DNA of 58,085 bases from contig NZ_PHFJ01000016.1 in NCBI RefSeq assembly GCF_003144535.1, positions 1 through 58,085 of the forward strand. The letters are read 5' to 3'. Every line of letters starts with the position of its first letter. The stretch's first letter is position 1. Source of the DNA: Proteus penneri (GTDB taxonomy: Bacteria > Pseudomonadota > Gammaproteobacteria > Enterobacterales > Enterobacteriaceae). The notes under the pieces are model-generated. The model searched no databases and had not been told where the DNA came from. It worked only from the letters and a program-made list of their open reading frames with translations. Both the position numbers and the translations under genes were made by a program. This document shows positions 18,666 through 28,644 of the stretch, piece by piece.

Positions 18666-20218
18666 TGAAAATTCGTTCACAAGTCGGTATGGTACTCAAC
18701 CTCGACAAATGTATCGGTTGCCATACCTGTTCAGTAACCTGTAAAAATGTTTGGACCAGTCGCGAAGGTGTTGAATACGCTTGGTTCAATAACGTTGAAA
18801 CAAAACCAGGCACAGGGTATCCACAAAATTGGGAAGACCAAGAAAAGTGGAAAGGTGGATGGATAAAAAATATCAAAGGTAAATTAGTACCAAGAATGGG
18901 CAACCGTGTTGGTCTATTATCTAAAATTTTTGCCAATCCCGATGTCCCAGCATTGGATGATTACTATGAGCCGTTTGATTATGACTATGAGCATTTAAAA
19001 AATGCACCAGAAGGCTCATTACCGACAGCACGTCCTCGTTCGTTGATCACAGGTCAGCGCATGACCAAGATCGAAAAAGGTCCAAACTGGGAAGACGATT
19101 TAGGCGGTGAATTTAGTAAACGTGCTGCGGACAAAAACTTCGCTAATATGCAAAAAGAGATGTATGGGCAGTTTGAAAATACATTCATGATGTATTTGCC
19201 ACGTTTATGTGAACACTGCTTAAATCCAGCTTGTGTTGCGACATGCCCAAGTGGTGCAATTTATAAACGTGCTGAAGATGGCATTGTGCTTATCGACCAA
19301 GATAAGTGTCGTGGATGGCGCATGTGTTTAACGGGGTGCCCATACAAAAAAATCTATTTCAACTGGAAAAGTGGTAAGTCAGAAAAATGTATTTTCTGTT
19401 ATCCACGTATTGAAGCGGGTCAGCCAACACTGTGTTCAGAAACTTGTGTAGGGCGTATTCGTTATCTGGGGGTAATGCTGTATGACGCAGATAAAATCTC
19501 ACAAGCTGCCAGTGCAGATAATGAAAAAGATTTATACCAAAGCCAGTTAGATATCTTCTTAGATCCCTTCGATCCTGAAGTGATTGCAGCTGCAGAAGAG
19601 CAGGGTATTCCGTTAAGTGTAATTGATGCCGCACAGCGTTCGCCTGTGTACAAAATGGCAGTAGATTGGAAGCTGGCATTACCACTGCACCCAGAATATC
19701 GCACTTTACCAATGGTTTGGTATGTACCACCTTTGTCACCGATTCAATCTGCTGCTGATGCAGGTGTGTTACCACATACAGGCGTTCTGCCCGATGTAGA
19801 AAGCTTACGTATTCCCGTTCAGTATTTAGCAAACTTACTGACAGCTGGTGATACGGCACCAGTGTTATTAGCATTAAAACGTATGCTAGCGATGCGTCAT
19901 TACAAACGTGCTGAAACAGTAGAAGGAAAAACGGATTTAAGTGCGTTAGAGCAAGTCGGTTTGACTGAAGCGCAAGCACAAGAGATGTATCGTTATCTTG
20001 CTATTGCCAATTATGAAGATCGCTTTGTTATTCCATCAAGTCATCGAGAACTTGCGAGAGAAGCTTTCCCAGAACGTAATGGTTGTGGTTTTAGCTTTGG
20101 TGATGGTTGCCATGGTAGTGATAGTAAATTTAATTTGTTTAATAGTCATCGGATTGATGCGATTGATATCACTTCAAGAACACCACAGGATGAACGTCGT
20201 TCAGAGGAGAAAATATGA
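18665..20218 (+). CDS. narH: respiratory nitrate reductase A, beta subunit NarH
   Basis: The protein has 517 residues. Four cysteine clusters carry the iron-sulfur centres: CIGCHTCSVTC, CEHCLNPACVATCP, CRGWRMCLTGCP and CIFCYPRIEAG...CSETCVG. The tryptophan in CRGW replaces a cysteine, as in E. coli, giving the [3Fe-4S] cluster. It passes electrons from NarI haems to NarG. ATGA overlap with narJ indicates translational coupling. Confidence 0.97.
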   Translation: MKIRSQVGMVLNLDKCIGCHTCSVTCKNVWTSREGVEYAWFNNVETKPGTGYPQNWEDQEKWKGGWIKNIKGKLVPRMGNRVGLLSKIFANPDVPALDDYYEPFDYDYEHLKNAPEGSLPTARPRSLITGQRMTKIEKGPNWEDDLGGEFSKRAADKNFANMQKEMYGQFENTFMMYLPRLCEHCLNPACVATCPSGAIYKRAEDGIVLIDQDKCRGWRMCLTGCPYKKIYFNWKSGKSEKCIFCYPRIEAGQPTLCSETCVGRIRYLGVMLYDADKISQAASADNEKDLYQSQLDIFLDPFDPEVIAAAEEQGIPLSVIDAAQRSPVYKMAVDWKLALPLHPEYRTLPMVWYVPPLSPIQSAADAGVLPHTGVLPDVESLRIPVQYLANLLTAGDTAPVLLALKRMLAMRHYKRAETVEGKTDLSALEQVGLTEAQAQEMYRYLAIANYEDRFVIPSSHRELAREAFPERNGCGFSFGDGCHGSDSKFNLFNSHRIDAIDITSRTPQDERRSEEKI

Positions 20219-20943
20219 TGATCTCTCTGAAAGTTATTTCTCATCTTTTAGATTATCCCACACAAGAATTATGGGATAACCGTGGCGAGCTTATTGACGC
20301 ATTACAGGAGGCCGATGAGCTTCCTGTGACTCAAGTTGCGAAATTAATGGCGTTTATTCACGCCTTAACGCAACAAGAGTTGTTAGATGCACAAGCCAAT
20401 TACAGCGAGCTTTTTGATCGAGGTAGAGCGAGATCACTATTGTTATTTGAACATGTTCATGGTGAGTCTCGCGATCGTGGTCAGGCAATGGTTGATCTGT
20501 TAAATCAATATCAACAAGCGGGGATCACATTAAGCAGCCGTGAACTCCCTGACTATTTGCCGACTTACCTTGAGTATTTAACACTTTTACCTGCCACCGA
20601 GTGTATTGAAGGGCTAAACAACATTGCGCCTATTTTGGCTCTGCTAGGTGAGCGTTTAAAACAACGAGGCAGTGATTATCACGCTCTCTTTGATGTGTTG
20701 CTTTGTCTTTCACAAAGTGAGTTAGACGCTTCACAACTTGCGGCTCAAGTAGCAAAAGAGCCTTTAGATGATACACCTGCCGCGTTAGATGCGGTGTGGG
20801 AAGAAGAACAAGTGACGTTTCTTGGAGAAGGTACGCAATGTGGTGGTAACAAAATCAGCCAACATCAGCGTCGTTTTGCACAAGAGACGGCAGTTCAATA
20901 TCTCAACGTGGGAAATTCGTTGGATACGGGAGTACAAAAATGA
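20215..20943 (+). CDS. narJ: nitrate reductase molybdenum cofactor assembly chaperone NarJ
   Basis: The protein has 242 residues. This all-helical TorD/DmsD-type chaperone begins [15 protein letters not shown] and contains [23 protein letters not shown], split here as [15 protein letters not shown] and GQAMVDLL, which is conserved in NarJ. It assists cofactor insertion into NarG and membrane attachment of NarGH. It is not part of the final enzyme. It overlaps narH and narI by 4 bp each. Confidence 0.96.
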   Translation: MMISLKVISHLLDYPTQELWDNRGELIDALQEADELPVTQVAKLMAFIHALTQQELLDAQANYSELFDRGRARSLLLFEHVHGESRDRGQAMVDLLNQYQQAGITLSSRELPDYLPTYLEYLTLLPATECIEGLNNIAPILALLGERLKQRGSDYHALFDVLLCLSQSELDASQLAAQVAKEPLDDTPAALDAVWEEEQVTFLGEGTQCGGNKISQHQRRFAQETAVQYLNVGNSLDTGVQK

Positions 20944-21617
20944 ATTACATCAATACGTTATTTTTTGATATCTATCCCTATATTGCTGGTGCCGTTTTTA
21001 TTATCGGTAGTTGGTTACGCTATGATTATGGTCAATACACTTGGCGTGCAGGCTCTAGCCAGATGCTAGACAAGAAAAATATGCGATTGGCTTCTAACTT
21101 ATTCCACATTGGGATCATTGGTATTTTTGCTGGTCATTTTCTGGGGATGTTAACGCCACATTGGATGTATGAATCTTTTCTGCCAATTGAATATAAGCAA
21201 ATTATGGCGATGGTGGGTGGCGGTACTTGTGGTGTATTAATGTTGGTTGGGGGCGTGATGTTATTAAAACGCCGTTTAACCAACCCACGGGTAAGAGCCA
21301 CATCTTCATTTGGTGACATCATGATCTTAACGCTTCTGGTTATTCAAGTTGCGTTAGGTCTGCTGACTATTCCATTCTCGGCCCAACATATGGATGGTAG
21401 CGAAATGATGAAGCTGGTGGCTTGGGCGCAATCTATCGTGACCTTCCACGGCGGTGCTTCGGCTCATCTTGAAGGTGTCGCATTCGTATTTAAATTGCAC
21501 ATTTTTTTAGGCATGACGATTTTCTTATTGTTCCCATTCTGTCGATTAGTTCATATTTGGAGCGTACCCGTTGAGTACTTAACGCGTCGCTATCAAATTG
21601 TGCGTAATCGTCATTAA
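20940..21617 (+). CDS. narI: respiratory nitrate reductase A, gamma subunit NarI
   Basis: The protein has 225 residues with five membrane helices. It is the cytochrome b subunit that oxidises quinol and anchors NarGH. The histidine pairs that bind the two haems are visible in [17 protein letters not shown] and in [13 protein letters not shown] followed by [10 protein letters not shown]. It is the last gene of the operon and is followed by a strong terminator. Confidence 0.97.
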   Translation: MNYINTLFFDIYPYIAGAVFIIGSWLRYDYGQYTWRAGSSQMLDKKNMRLASNLFHIGIIGIFAGHFLGMLTPHWMYESFLPIEYKQIMAMVGGGTCGVLMLVGGVMLLKRRLTNPRVRATSSFGDIMILTLLVIQVALGLLTIPFSAQHMDGSEMMKLVAWAQSIVTFHGGASAHLEGVAFVFKLHIFLGMTIFLLFPFCRLVHIWSVPVEYLTRRYQIVRNRH

Positions 21618-21670
21618 TGAATACCCATCTCCTGATAGTAAGTTTGAGACCTTTTAATTGCGCTTATCTC

Positions 21671-21694
21671 ACCCCCGCCCGCGGGGGTTTTTTT
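21671..21694 (+). terminator. narGHJI terminator
   Basis: The GC-rich stem ACCCCCGC / GCGGGGGT with a 2-4 nt loop is followed by TTTTTTT. It is a strong rho-independent terminator 54 bases after the narI stop. From its end to 21994 the sequence is AT-rich, with no gene that I can support. Confidence 0.92.
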
Positions 21695-21994
21695 ATCTTT
21701 TTTTCCAGATCTAAAACATCAACAAAAATTTTGAATGGTTAAAGCAATAATCTTTAGATTCATTTAAGAATGGTTGCACTTATAATTATTTTCAACGAAA
21801 CGAATAAATTTATATAAACAAATAAACAGTTAATTAAATATCGTGATATTTAATTATATTTAAAGTTTACAATCGATTATTTATTATTAATAAATACATT
21901 AAGATGTAATTTTAAAAGGATCTGAGTATTGTCATATAAATTTGGTGCTATGATTTAATTGAGTCTTACCTCTATTATACTATCGGAGATTATT

Positions 21995-22618
21995 ATGAGC
22001 TTTAAATATCATCGTATTGATAAAGATAATGCCGCTGTTCTGTTGGTAGACCATCAAGCAGGATTACTCTCTTTAGTCAGAGATATCGAGCCAGATAAAT
22101 TCAATAATAATGTATTAGCGCTAGCCAATGCCGCTAAATACTTTAATTTACCTACCATTTTAACCACCTCATTTGAAGATGGCCCTAATGGCCCTCTAAT
22201 GCCTCAACTTGTTGAAATGTTCCCAGATGCCCCTTATATCGCCCGCCCTGGACAAATTAATGCATGGGATAATGAAGACTTTGTCAAAGCAGTTAAAGCG
22301 ACAGGCAAAAAACAACTGATTATTGCAGGTGTTGTGACTGAGGTTTGTGTCGCATTCCCTGCATTATCAGCACTTGAAGAAGGTTTTGAAGTGTTTGTTG
22401 TAACCGATGCTTCAGGGACTTTCAATGCTATTGCTCGTGACTCTGCGTGGGATAGAATGTCAAAAGCAGGGGCGCAATTAATTAACTGGTTTGGTTTAGC
22501 TTGTGAGTTACACCGTGATTGGCGTAATGATGTTGAAGGATTAGGCACACTGTTTGCTAACCATATTCCAGACTATCGTAATCTTATGACAAGCTATAAT
22601 ACTTTAACAAAAAAGTAA
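21995..22618 (+). CDS. isochorismatase-family (YcaC-like) hydrolase
   Basis: The protein has 207 residues with an isochorismatase-like cysteine hydrolase fold. It carries the catalytic Asp (VLLVDHQAGLL), a Lys region (GKKQLIIAG) and the nucleophile Cys in VVTEVCVAFPALSALEEG. The overall layout and C-terminal region resemble YcaC, a hydrolase of unknown substrate. ATG 21995 was chosen because GGAG lies 6 bases upstream; the frame extends back to 21959 without a usable site. It is a single gene between the nar terminator and an inverted repeat. Confidence 0.87.
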   Translation: MSFKYHRIDKDNAAVLLVDHQAGLLSLVRDIEPDKFNNNVLALANAAKYFNLPTILTTSFEDGPNGPLMPQLVEMFPDAPYIARPGQINAWDNEDFVKAVKATGKKQLIIAGVVTEVCVAFPALSALEEGFEVFVVTDASGTFNAIARDSAWDRMSKAGAQLINWFGLACELHRDWRNDVEGLGTLFANHIPDYRNLMTSYNTLTKK

Positions 22619-22646
22619 GCGGTTAATTTAAGTTTTATCCAAAAAT

Positions 22647-22719
22647 AGGGCTTATATTATTTTTTGAAAAATATAATTTAATTAAAATTTAAATTTATTA
22701 AATTATAGATATAAGCCCT
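22647..22719 (+). repeat. long-range inverted repeat ahead of the exported flavoenzyme gene
   Basis: A perfect 11-bp inverted repeat (AGGGCTTATAT at 22647-22657, ATATAAGCCCT at 22709-22719) encloses 51 bases of very AT-rich sequence. It ends 21 bases before the ATG at 22741. There is no terminator-like T-run after it. It could be a 5' leader structure, an operator pair or an upstream terminator remnant. Confidence 0.6.
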
Positions 22720-22740
22720 TAATTAACAACCGGATCGAAA

Positions 22741-23937
22741 ATGAAAAGCAAAATATTAAAAACAACCGCTATTGCGATGGCATTAAGTGTGGGTGTTGCA
22801 CAAGCGGCTGAATATAAAGCAAGTACTGCTGAAGGCCCAATAAAAATAGTCAACCTAAAAGCCATGGAAGCACAAGTTCAAGCTAATATGGAAAAAGGCG
22901 CTTTTGGTTATATTCGAGGTGGTGCAGAAGACGAAAATAATTTACGTTCAAATACGACTGCATTTGATAAAAAATATATTATGCCTCGGTCATTACAAGG
23001 CATCGAATTTTCTGACTTAAATTTAAAAACAGAATTTTTAGGTATTAAATTAGATACGCCTATCATTCAGGCACCGATGGCAGCTCAAGGGCTTGCTCAT
23101 CAACAAGGCGAAGTCGCCACAGCAAAAGGTATGGCAAAAGCAGGTTCTATTTTTTCATTAAGTACTTATGGTAATAAAACCATTAAAGAAGTGGCAGATG
23201 CTCAACCGGGTTATCCTTTCTTCTTTCAATTGTATATGAGTAAAAATGATGCCTTTAACGAGTATATTTTATCTCAAGCAAAACAGTATGGCGCTAAAGG
23301 TATTATTATGACTATCGACTCTTCGGTTGGTGGTTATCGTGAAGATGACGTGAAAAATAATTTCCAATTCCCATTAGGCTTTGCCAACTTAGAAGCATTC
23401 GCAAAAATTAGCGATGATAAATCTAAGACAGGTAAAGGTGCGGGTATTAGCGAAATTTATGCACAAGCTAAACAAGCCTTCACACCAGCAGATATTCAAT
23501 ATGTGAAGAAAATGTCTGGTTTACCAGTGATTGTAAAAGGTATCGAATCACCTGAAGATGCAGATACTGCCATTAAAGCTGGCGCAGATGCGATTTGGGT
23601 GTCTAACCATGGTGGTCGTCAATTAGATAGTGCTCCAGCAACCATTGATGTATTACCTGCGATTGCTAAAGTGGTGAATAAACGTGTACCTATTGTTTTC
23701 GATAGTGGCGTACGTCGTGGCTCTCATGTTTTTAAAGCATTAGCGAGTGGTGCAGATGTTGTGGCTGTTGGTCGCCCGATCCTTTATGGATTAAATTTAG
23801 GGGGAGCTGAAGGTGTAAATTCAGTTATCCAACATTTAAATAAAGAATTAAAAATTAATATGATGTTAGGTGGCGCAAAAACAGTAAAAGATATTCAGGC
23901 AACACATCTTTATACTGATGCTAGCTTTAATCAATAA
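22741..23937 (+). CDS. exported lactate-oxidase-like FMN-dependent alpha-hydroxy acid oxidase
   Basis: The protein has 398 residues. The first 22 form a Sec-type signal peptide (basic start, hydrophobic core, cleavage after AQA). The mature part is a complete FMN alpha-hydroxy acid dehydrogenase barrel. It carries the active-site Tyr near GAFGYIRGGAEDE, the FMN-binding QAPMAAQGLA, a substrate-binding Arg region (SSVGGYREDDVKNNF), the catalytic His/Arg in WVSNHGGRQLD, and the phosphate-binding DSGVRRG and VAVGRP. The pattern is closest to lactate oxidase, which turns L-lactate plus oxygen into pyruvate and hydrogen peroxide. Relatives are normally cytoplasmic or membrane-bound, so export is unusual. 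It stands alone, with a terminator behind it. Confidence 0.88.
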   Translation: MKSKILKTTAIAMALSVGVAQAAEYKASTAEGPIKIVNLKAMEAQVQANMEKGAFGYIRGGAEDENNLRSNTTAFDKKYIMPRSLQGIEFSDLNLKTEFLGIKLDTPIIQAPMAAQGLAHQQGEVATAKGMAKAGSIFSLSTYGNKTIKEVADAQPGYPFFFQLYMSKNDAFNEYILSQAKQYGAKGIIMTIDSSVGGYREDDVKNNFQFPLGFANLEAFAKISDDKSKTGKGAGISEIYAQAKQAFTPADIQYVKKMSGLPVIVKGIESPEDADTAIKAGADAIWVSNHGGRQLDSAPATIDVLPAIAKVVNKRVPIVFDSGVRRGSHVFKALASGADVVAVGRPILYGLNLGGAEGVNSVIQHLNKELKINMMLGGAKTVKDIQATHLYTDASFNQ

Positions 23938-23966
23938 TTAGCTTATTTATTAAGTTAAGAAGAATA

Positions 23967-24002
23967 AAAACCCCACGCTTAAGTTGAGTGTGGGGTTTTG
24001 TC
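23967..24002. terminator. bidirectional terminator between the flavoenzyme gene and eptB
   Basis: The stem AAAACCCCAC...GTGGGGTTTT, with a few extra pairs inside, has T-runs on both strands. It lies between two convergent genes. Confidence 0.9.
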
Positions 24003-24020
24003 TAATGGCTCATTAAAGAT

Positions 24021-25712
24021 TTATTTTTCAGTTGATGGTGTCTCACCAAAACAGAGATTATTTTGATTATTAATGCCACCATCGGGAGATGAATAACCTA
24101 AACAACCCAACATTGAATCAAAAATATTGTGATGATAGAACGTGCGCTCCGCAACTTGATTGCGTTTTAGGTTATCAAATAACTGCTTGTTTTCAGGCTC
24201 TGCTAAATAGCTATCCGACATCCAAACTAAGAAAGGCACTTTAAATTGTTCTGGTGGTGCGATTTCTTTTGGTGTGCCGTGTAAGCCACCTTTTTCTGAA
24301 ATAGACTCACCGTGATCGGAGGTATAAAACACAATGGCTTTTTTATCGCGTAATGTGTCGAGTATGCCATCAATAAAATGATCGGTATAAAGAATAGAGT
24401 TGTCATAAGCATTCACTAATTGCTCTTTAGTACACTCATCATCCACATTTAAACATTCAGGTTGATATTTTTTGAATGATTCTGGGTAACGTTGAGAATA
24501 CATGAAGTGAGAGCCTTTAGTGTGTAAAATCACTAAATGATTTCCTTTTGGACGCTGAGAAACCGCATTCGCCGTTTCAGCAATTAATAAAGTATCATCA
24601 AGCTCTTTACCAAAGTTGCTGTTTTTGGCGGTCATCATCTCTTTCATCGCATAATTATCTAAATCAAGCTTATTGTAAAACCACAATTCACTTTGCATTG
24701 AAAAGAGTTCTGATGTCATACCTAGCTGTTTCAGAACTGAGAAAATATTGTTCTCTTTTAATGTTCGCTGATCGTTACTTTCTGTTCCGTTTTCTCGCAC
24801 AAACATACATTTTAATGAAAGCTTGGTTGCGGTATCACAAGAAATACCTTTAAAGGCGACAAGATTTTTTTCTTGGCTTAATAGAGGATTGGTTTGACGC
24901 TCATATCCTAATAATCCCATATGATCCCATCTTGCTGTTTCACCAATAATAAAGACAACATACACATCCTCATTAGCCTTTGATGGTTGGTATGTGAAAT
25001 GATCAGCGGGATCAAAAATATTTTGGTTATTAAACGTATCGTCATACTGCGTTATTGCATATTGGAATAATGGAATGATCCAGTTTGTGGGCAAGTATGC
25101 ATAACTTAAGCCCCCACTGTAGCTTGGTAAATCTAAGTTATTTTTGATTTCGTAGGCTTTCTGTTTTGAATCTAAGGTCTTTAGATGAGCAAATACAGCG
25201 ACGGCAATCACAAGCATTTTAGCTGTGTTTTTTATCCAGATTTTTTTCTTCTGCTCTGTAGTGAGATTTTTTTCTGGTTTTTTACATAGCCAAATAAGTG
25301 CTAATGGTAAAATAGATAAGCCAACAATCCAAATAATGACATTAGGACTAACCAGCTCTTTAGATAAATCGGTATCTGTAGTGAGTGTTGAAATGATAAT
25401 ACCGTAACCAATGACAACATCGTAAAACGAAATATAGTAGCTAGCACAAACGCTGACGATAAGAATAAAAGAAGCGACTATTTTAAAAAAAAGGGAACCA
25501 AAAAAGGAAAGAAAACGCAGTAAAAAGAAGGTAAAGGCAATATTAACGACAACTTCACCTAGAATATATAATGCATCAATGAGGGGGTTATTTGTATTCT
25601 GTGTGCCGTATCGGCCAATGTAAACGGAAATATTTAGAAAAAAACCAAGATAGATAGCTAAAAAAAGGACAATATTTTCTTTCGAAAACCTTAAAAACTT
25701 TAATTTTTGCAT
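24021..25712 (-). CDS. eptB: Kdo2-lipid A phosphoethanolamine 7''-transferase EptB
   Basis: The protein has 563 residues, equal in length to E. coli EptB. Five N-terminal membrane helices (about 10-165) precede a periplasmic sulfatase-fold domain. The metal-site Glu is in FIIGETARWDH, the phosphoacceptor Thr in SCDTATKLSLKCM, and metal ligands occur in HTKGSHF and TSDHGES. Paired cysteines near the active site and the C-terminus would form disulfides. The stretch GYGIIISTLTTDTDLSKE closely follows EptB rather than EptA. The enzyme adds phosphoethanolamine to the outer Kdo of the LPS core, which lowers negative charge and affects cationic peptide sensitivity. Confidence 0.93.
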   Translation of the reverse strand: MQKLKFLRFSKENIVLFLAIYLGFFLNISVYIGRYGTQNTNNPLIDALYILGEVVVNIAFTFFLLRFLSFFGSLFFKIVASFILIVSVCASYYISFYDVVIGYGIIISTLTTDTDLSKELVSPNVIIWIVGLSILPLALIWLCKKPEKNLTTEQKKKIWIKNTAKMLVIAVAVFAHLKTLDSKQKAYEIKNNLDLPSYSGGLSYAYLPTNWIIPLFQYAITQYDDTFNNQNIFDPADHFTYQPSKANEDVYVVFIIGETARWDHMGLLGYERQTNPLLSQEKNLVAFKGISCDTATKLSLKCMFVRENGTESNDQRTLKENNIFSVLKQLGMTSELFSMQSELWFYNKLDLDNYAMKEMMTAKNSNFGKELDDTLLIAETANAVSQRPKGNHLVILHTKGSHFMYSQRYPESFKKYQPECLNVDDECTKEQLVNAYDNSILYTDHFIDGILDTLRDKKAIVFYTSDHGESISEKGGLHGTPKEIAPPEQFKVPFLVWMSDSYLAEPENKQLFDNLKRNQVAERTFYHHNIFDSMLGCLGYSSPDGGINNQNNLCFGETPSTEK

Positions 25713-26165
25713 GTTCAGTTATTATCAATGTATAGGGTGTAGAGGTCTTTAAGACCACGAAGTTGTTTTCAGGTTCAGTATTATGTTCTTTTTTTTATTG
25801 AAGTTTAAAAATTTTTTATTTGAATTACATTAATATCAAAATTATTAGTTTTGAATAGTTCTAGTAAATAGGCGTATTGATAGCGATATTAGAAAGTTGT
25901 CATCATTATATATGGCAAGATCCGGATAGAGGCAGATAAGAACGTGTATTTGCACAATCGCTATTTTCGCTAAATAAAGAACGTTCCTTCGCTATAACGT
26001 CTTATGTATAACGTGTTTTTATAGGTATCTTAATCGACATAAATATCGTCATTAGTGTCGAACATCGCTTGCTAATTTAATCTTTATTATTTTCTTACTG
26101 ATTTTTTGATTTTATTTTTCTTTATTTTTCATTGTATTGCAGAAATATAAAAAAGCGCGCTTCTT
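25713..26165. promoter_or_regulatory. eptB-fdhF divergent region with activator motif
   Basis: This AT-rich region has no gene that I can support. At 26044-26062 it contains TATCGTCA-N4-TGTCGAA. The same motif, with identical spacing, lies upstream of hydN at 31486-31504. Its centre is about 139 bp before the predicted fdhF start of transcription, the kind of distance at which a sigma-54 activator binds. It is a candidate FhlA/HyfR upstream activating sequence. Confidence 0.6.
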
Positions 26166-26181
26166 TGGCACACTCTCTGCA
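26166..26181 (+). promoter_or_regulatory. sigma-54 promoter of fdhF
   Basis: TGGCACACTCTCTGCA fits the -24/-12 consensus TGGCAYRNNNNTTGCW with one mismatch. GG and GC are correctly spaced, 12 bp apart. The predicted start is about 26192, 49 bases before the ATG. Confidence 0.85.
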
Positions 26182-26240
26182 TAGATAGAGGAGAGAATCG
26201 GGTAATAACCTGAAAGTTGATGAACACAGGAGCAATGTTG

Positions 26241-28385
26241 ATGAAAAAAGTCATCACGGTCTGTCCGTATTGCGCCTCAGGATGCAAAATCTACCTGAAG
26301 GTGGAAAACGGTAAAATCATTGGCGCTGAAGGAGCCAATGGTTTAACAAACCAAGGTGAGCTGTGTCTGAAAGGGTATTATGGATGGGATTTTATCCATG
26401 ATACTAAGATACTGACTCCACGTCTTAAAACACCAATGATCCGTCGTGAAAGAGGCGGAAAATTAGAAGCGGTTTCTTGGGAAGAAGCGATTGAGTTTGC
26501 AAGTAGCAAGCTTCTTGCTATCAAAGAGAAATACGGCGCTAAATCTATTATGACAACCGGTTCATCACGAGGCCCGGGTAACGAAGCTAACTTCGTTATG
26601 CAGAAATTTGCTCGTGCGGTTATCGGAAATAATAATATAGACTGCTGTGCTCGTGTCTGACACGGCCCTTCGGTTGCAGGTCTGCAGCGTTCGGTCGGTA
26701 ATGGTGCTATGAGCAACTCAATCGTTGAGATTGAGGATACCAAATGTCTATTTGTCTTCGGCTATAACGCCGCAGACTCGCATCCTATTGTTGCTCGCCG
26801 TATTGTTAAGGCGAAAGAAAAGGGTGCCAAAATTATTGTATGTGACCCTCGTTACATCGAAACAGCACGCTTAGCTGATTTACATTTAGGCTTGAAAAAT
26901 GGCTCTAACATTGCGTTATTAAATGCGATTGCGCATGTGATTATTGAGGAAGGATTACATGATAAATCCTTTATCGAAAATCATACTGAGCAATTTGAAG
27001 AATATTGTAAGTTAGTTGAAAGCTATACACCTGAATCAGTTGAAGAAATAACAGGCTTAAGTGCGCAAATTATTCGTGAAGCTGCGCGTATGTACGCAAA
27101 AGCAGAAACAGCAACAATTCTTTGGGGGATGGGTGTGACTCAATTCTACCAAGGTGTTGAAACTGTTCGTTCACTGACTAGTTTGGCGTTATTAACTGGT
27201 AACTTAGGTAAAAAATATGTCGGGGTTGGCCCTGTTCGTGGTCAAAATAACGTACAAGGTGCGTGTGATATGGGAGCATTACCTAACACACTACCAGGTT
27301 ATCAATACGTTACTGACGAAAAAGCGCGTGAGAAATTTGCTAAATTCTGGGGCATTGAATCTATGCCTGATGAAGTAGGCTATGCGTTGAGTGAAGTTCC
27401 TCATAATATCGATCATGGCTTATTAAAAGCGCACTATATAATGGGTGAAGATCCACTGCAAACAGAGCCAGATTTAGCAACCATCCGTAGAACTTTTGAA
27501 AAGCTGGATCTACTGATAGTACAAGATATCTTTATGACCAAAACGGCGTCTATTGCTGACGTTATTTTCCCTGCAACATCATGGGGCGAGCATGAAGGTG
27601 TTTATACTGCAGCAGACCGTGGTTTCCAACGTTTCTATAAAGCGGTTGAACCTGTTGGTGATGTGAAAACAGACTGGCAAATTATCAGTCTGATGGCAAC
27701 TGCAATGGGTTATCCAATGCATTACAACAATACCAAAGAAATTTGGGATGAGTTGCGTGAGTTATGCCCAATTTATTACGGTGCGACTTACGAAAAAATG
27801 GCGGACTTGGCTTATATTCAATGGCCTTGCCCAACAGAGGATAGCCCAGGTACACAATATCTGTACGAAGGCGGTAACTTTGATACCCCTAACGGTAAAG
27901 GTCAATTCTTTACTTGTGATTGGGCGCCACCCATTGACAAACTTTCTGATGAATTCCCAATGGTACTGGCAACAGTCCGTGAAGTTGGGCACTACTCTTG
28001 TCGTTCAATGACAGGTAACTGTAAAGCATTGGCGGCATTAGCTGATGAGCCGGGCTATGTTCAGTTAAACACTGAAGATGCCAAACAACTAGGAATTAAA
28101 GATCAAGAGCTAGTTTGGATACGCTCCCGTCAAGGTAAAGTGATTACGCGCGCTGCAGTCAGTGATAGACAGAATAAAGGCGCGGTATATATGACTTACC
28201 AGTGGTGGATTGGTGCTTGTAACGAACTCGTTGCAGAAAACTTAAGCCCAATTACTAAAACCCCTGAGTATAAGTATTGTGCAGTATGTGTTGAGCCAAT
28301 CAAGGAGCAGGCTCAGGCAGAACACTATGTGAAAACGGAGTACAGCAATATTAAACGTCGTTTAAGAGAAGCCGCCGAGGGCTAA
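26241..28385 (+). CDS. fdhF: formate dehydrogenase H, selenocysteine-containing alpha subunit FdhF
   Basis: This is one continuous gene of 714 residues, read through an in-frame TGA at 26658-26660 as selenocysteine 140, the same position as in E. coli FdhF. The enzyme oxidises formate to CO2 and feeds electrons to hydrogenase in the formate hydrogenlyase complex. Visible features are the N-terminal [4Fe-4S] motif (VCPYCASGC...GELCLKGYYG), the CCARV-Sec-HGPSVAG active site and the cofactor-binding C-terminal domain (NLSPITKTPEYK). ATG 26241 is chosen with AGGAG eight bases upstream, giving the family start MKKVITVCPYC. A sigma-54 promoter lies upstream, and no hydrogenase structural genes occur in this window. 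Confidence 0.97.
26658..26697 (+). promoter_or_regulatory. selenocysteine codon and SECIS hairpin in fdhF
   Basis: The TGA is followed by the bacterial SECIS element. The apical part is TGCA-GGTC-TGCA at 26675-26686, with the GGUC loop and bulged U expected for SelB binding. It closely follows the E. coli fdhF element. Confidence 0.95.
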
Positions 28386-28419
28386 TCTGACCTAATTAGT
28401 ATTGTTTTTCTGCCTTAAG

Positions 28420-28461
28420 ACCGAGTTTATTGACTTGATGTTAATAAACTCGGTTTTTTTA
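28420..28461 (+). terminator. fdhF terminator
   Basis: A perfect 12-bp stem (ACCGAGTTTATT / AATAAACTCGGT) with an 11-nt loop is followed by TTTTTTT. Confidence 0.92.
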
Positions 28462-28644
28462 TGGTTTTTTATTACTGTCGGCGTTTTTCCTCTTCTGCTT
28501 ATCGTCAAAAAATCACTTAATTTTTGTTTGAATATTCACTATACGTTGGCTCGCAATAAAAAAGTGATATGTTACTTTTAATATAATCCTTTTCTAAATC
28601 AAGTGGATAAATTGCTTTTTAATTTATGCAATAATAATTTATGA

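Noticed and set aside
26217-28385. fdhF as two genes or a broken gene at the in-frame TGA
   Set aside because: The TGA is at the known selenocysteine position and is followed by a SECIS hairpin with the GGUC loop; the reading frame continues unchanged.
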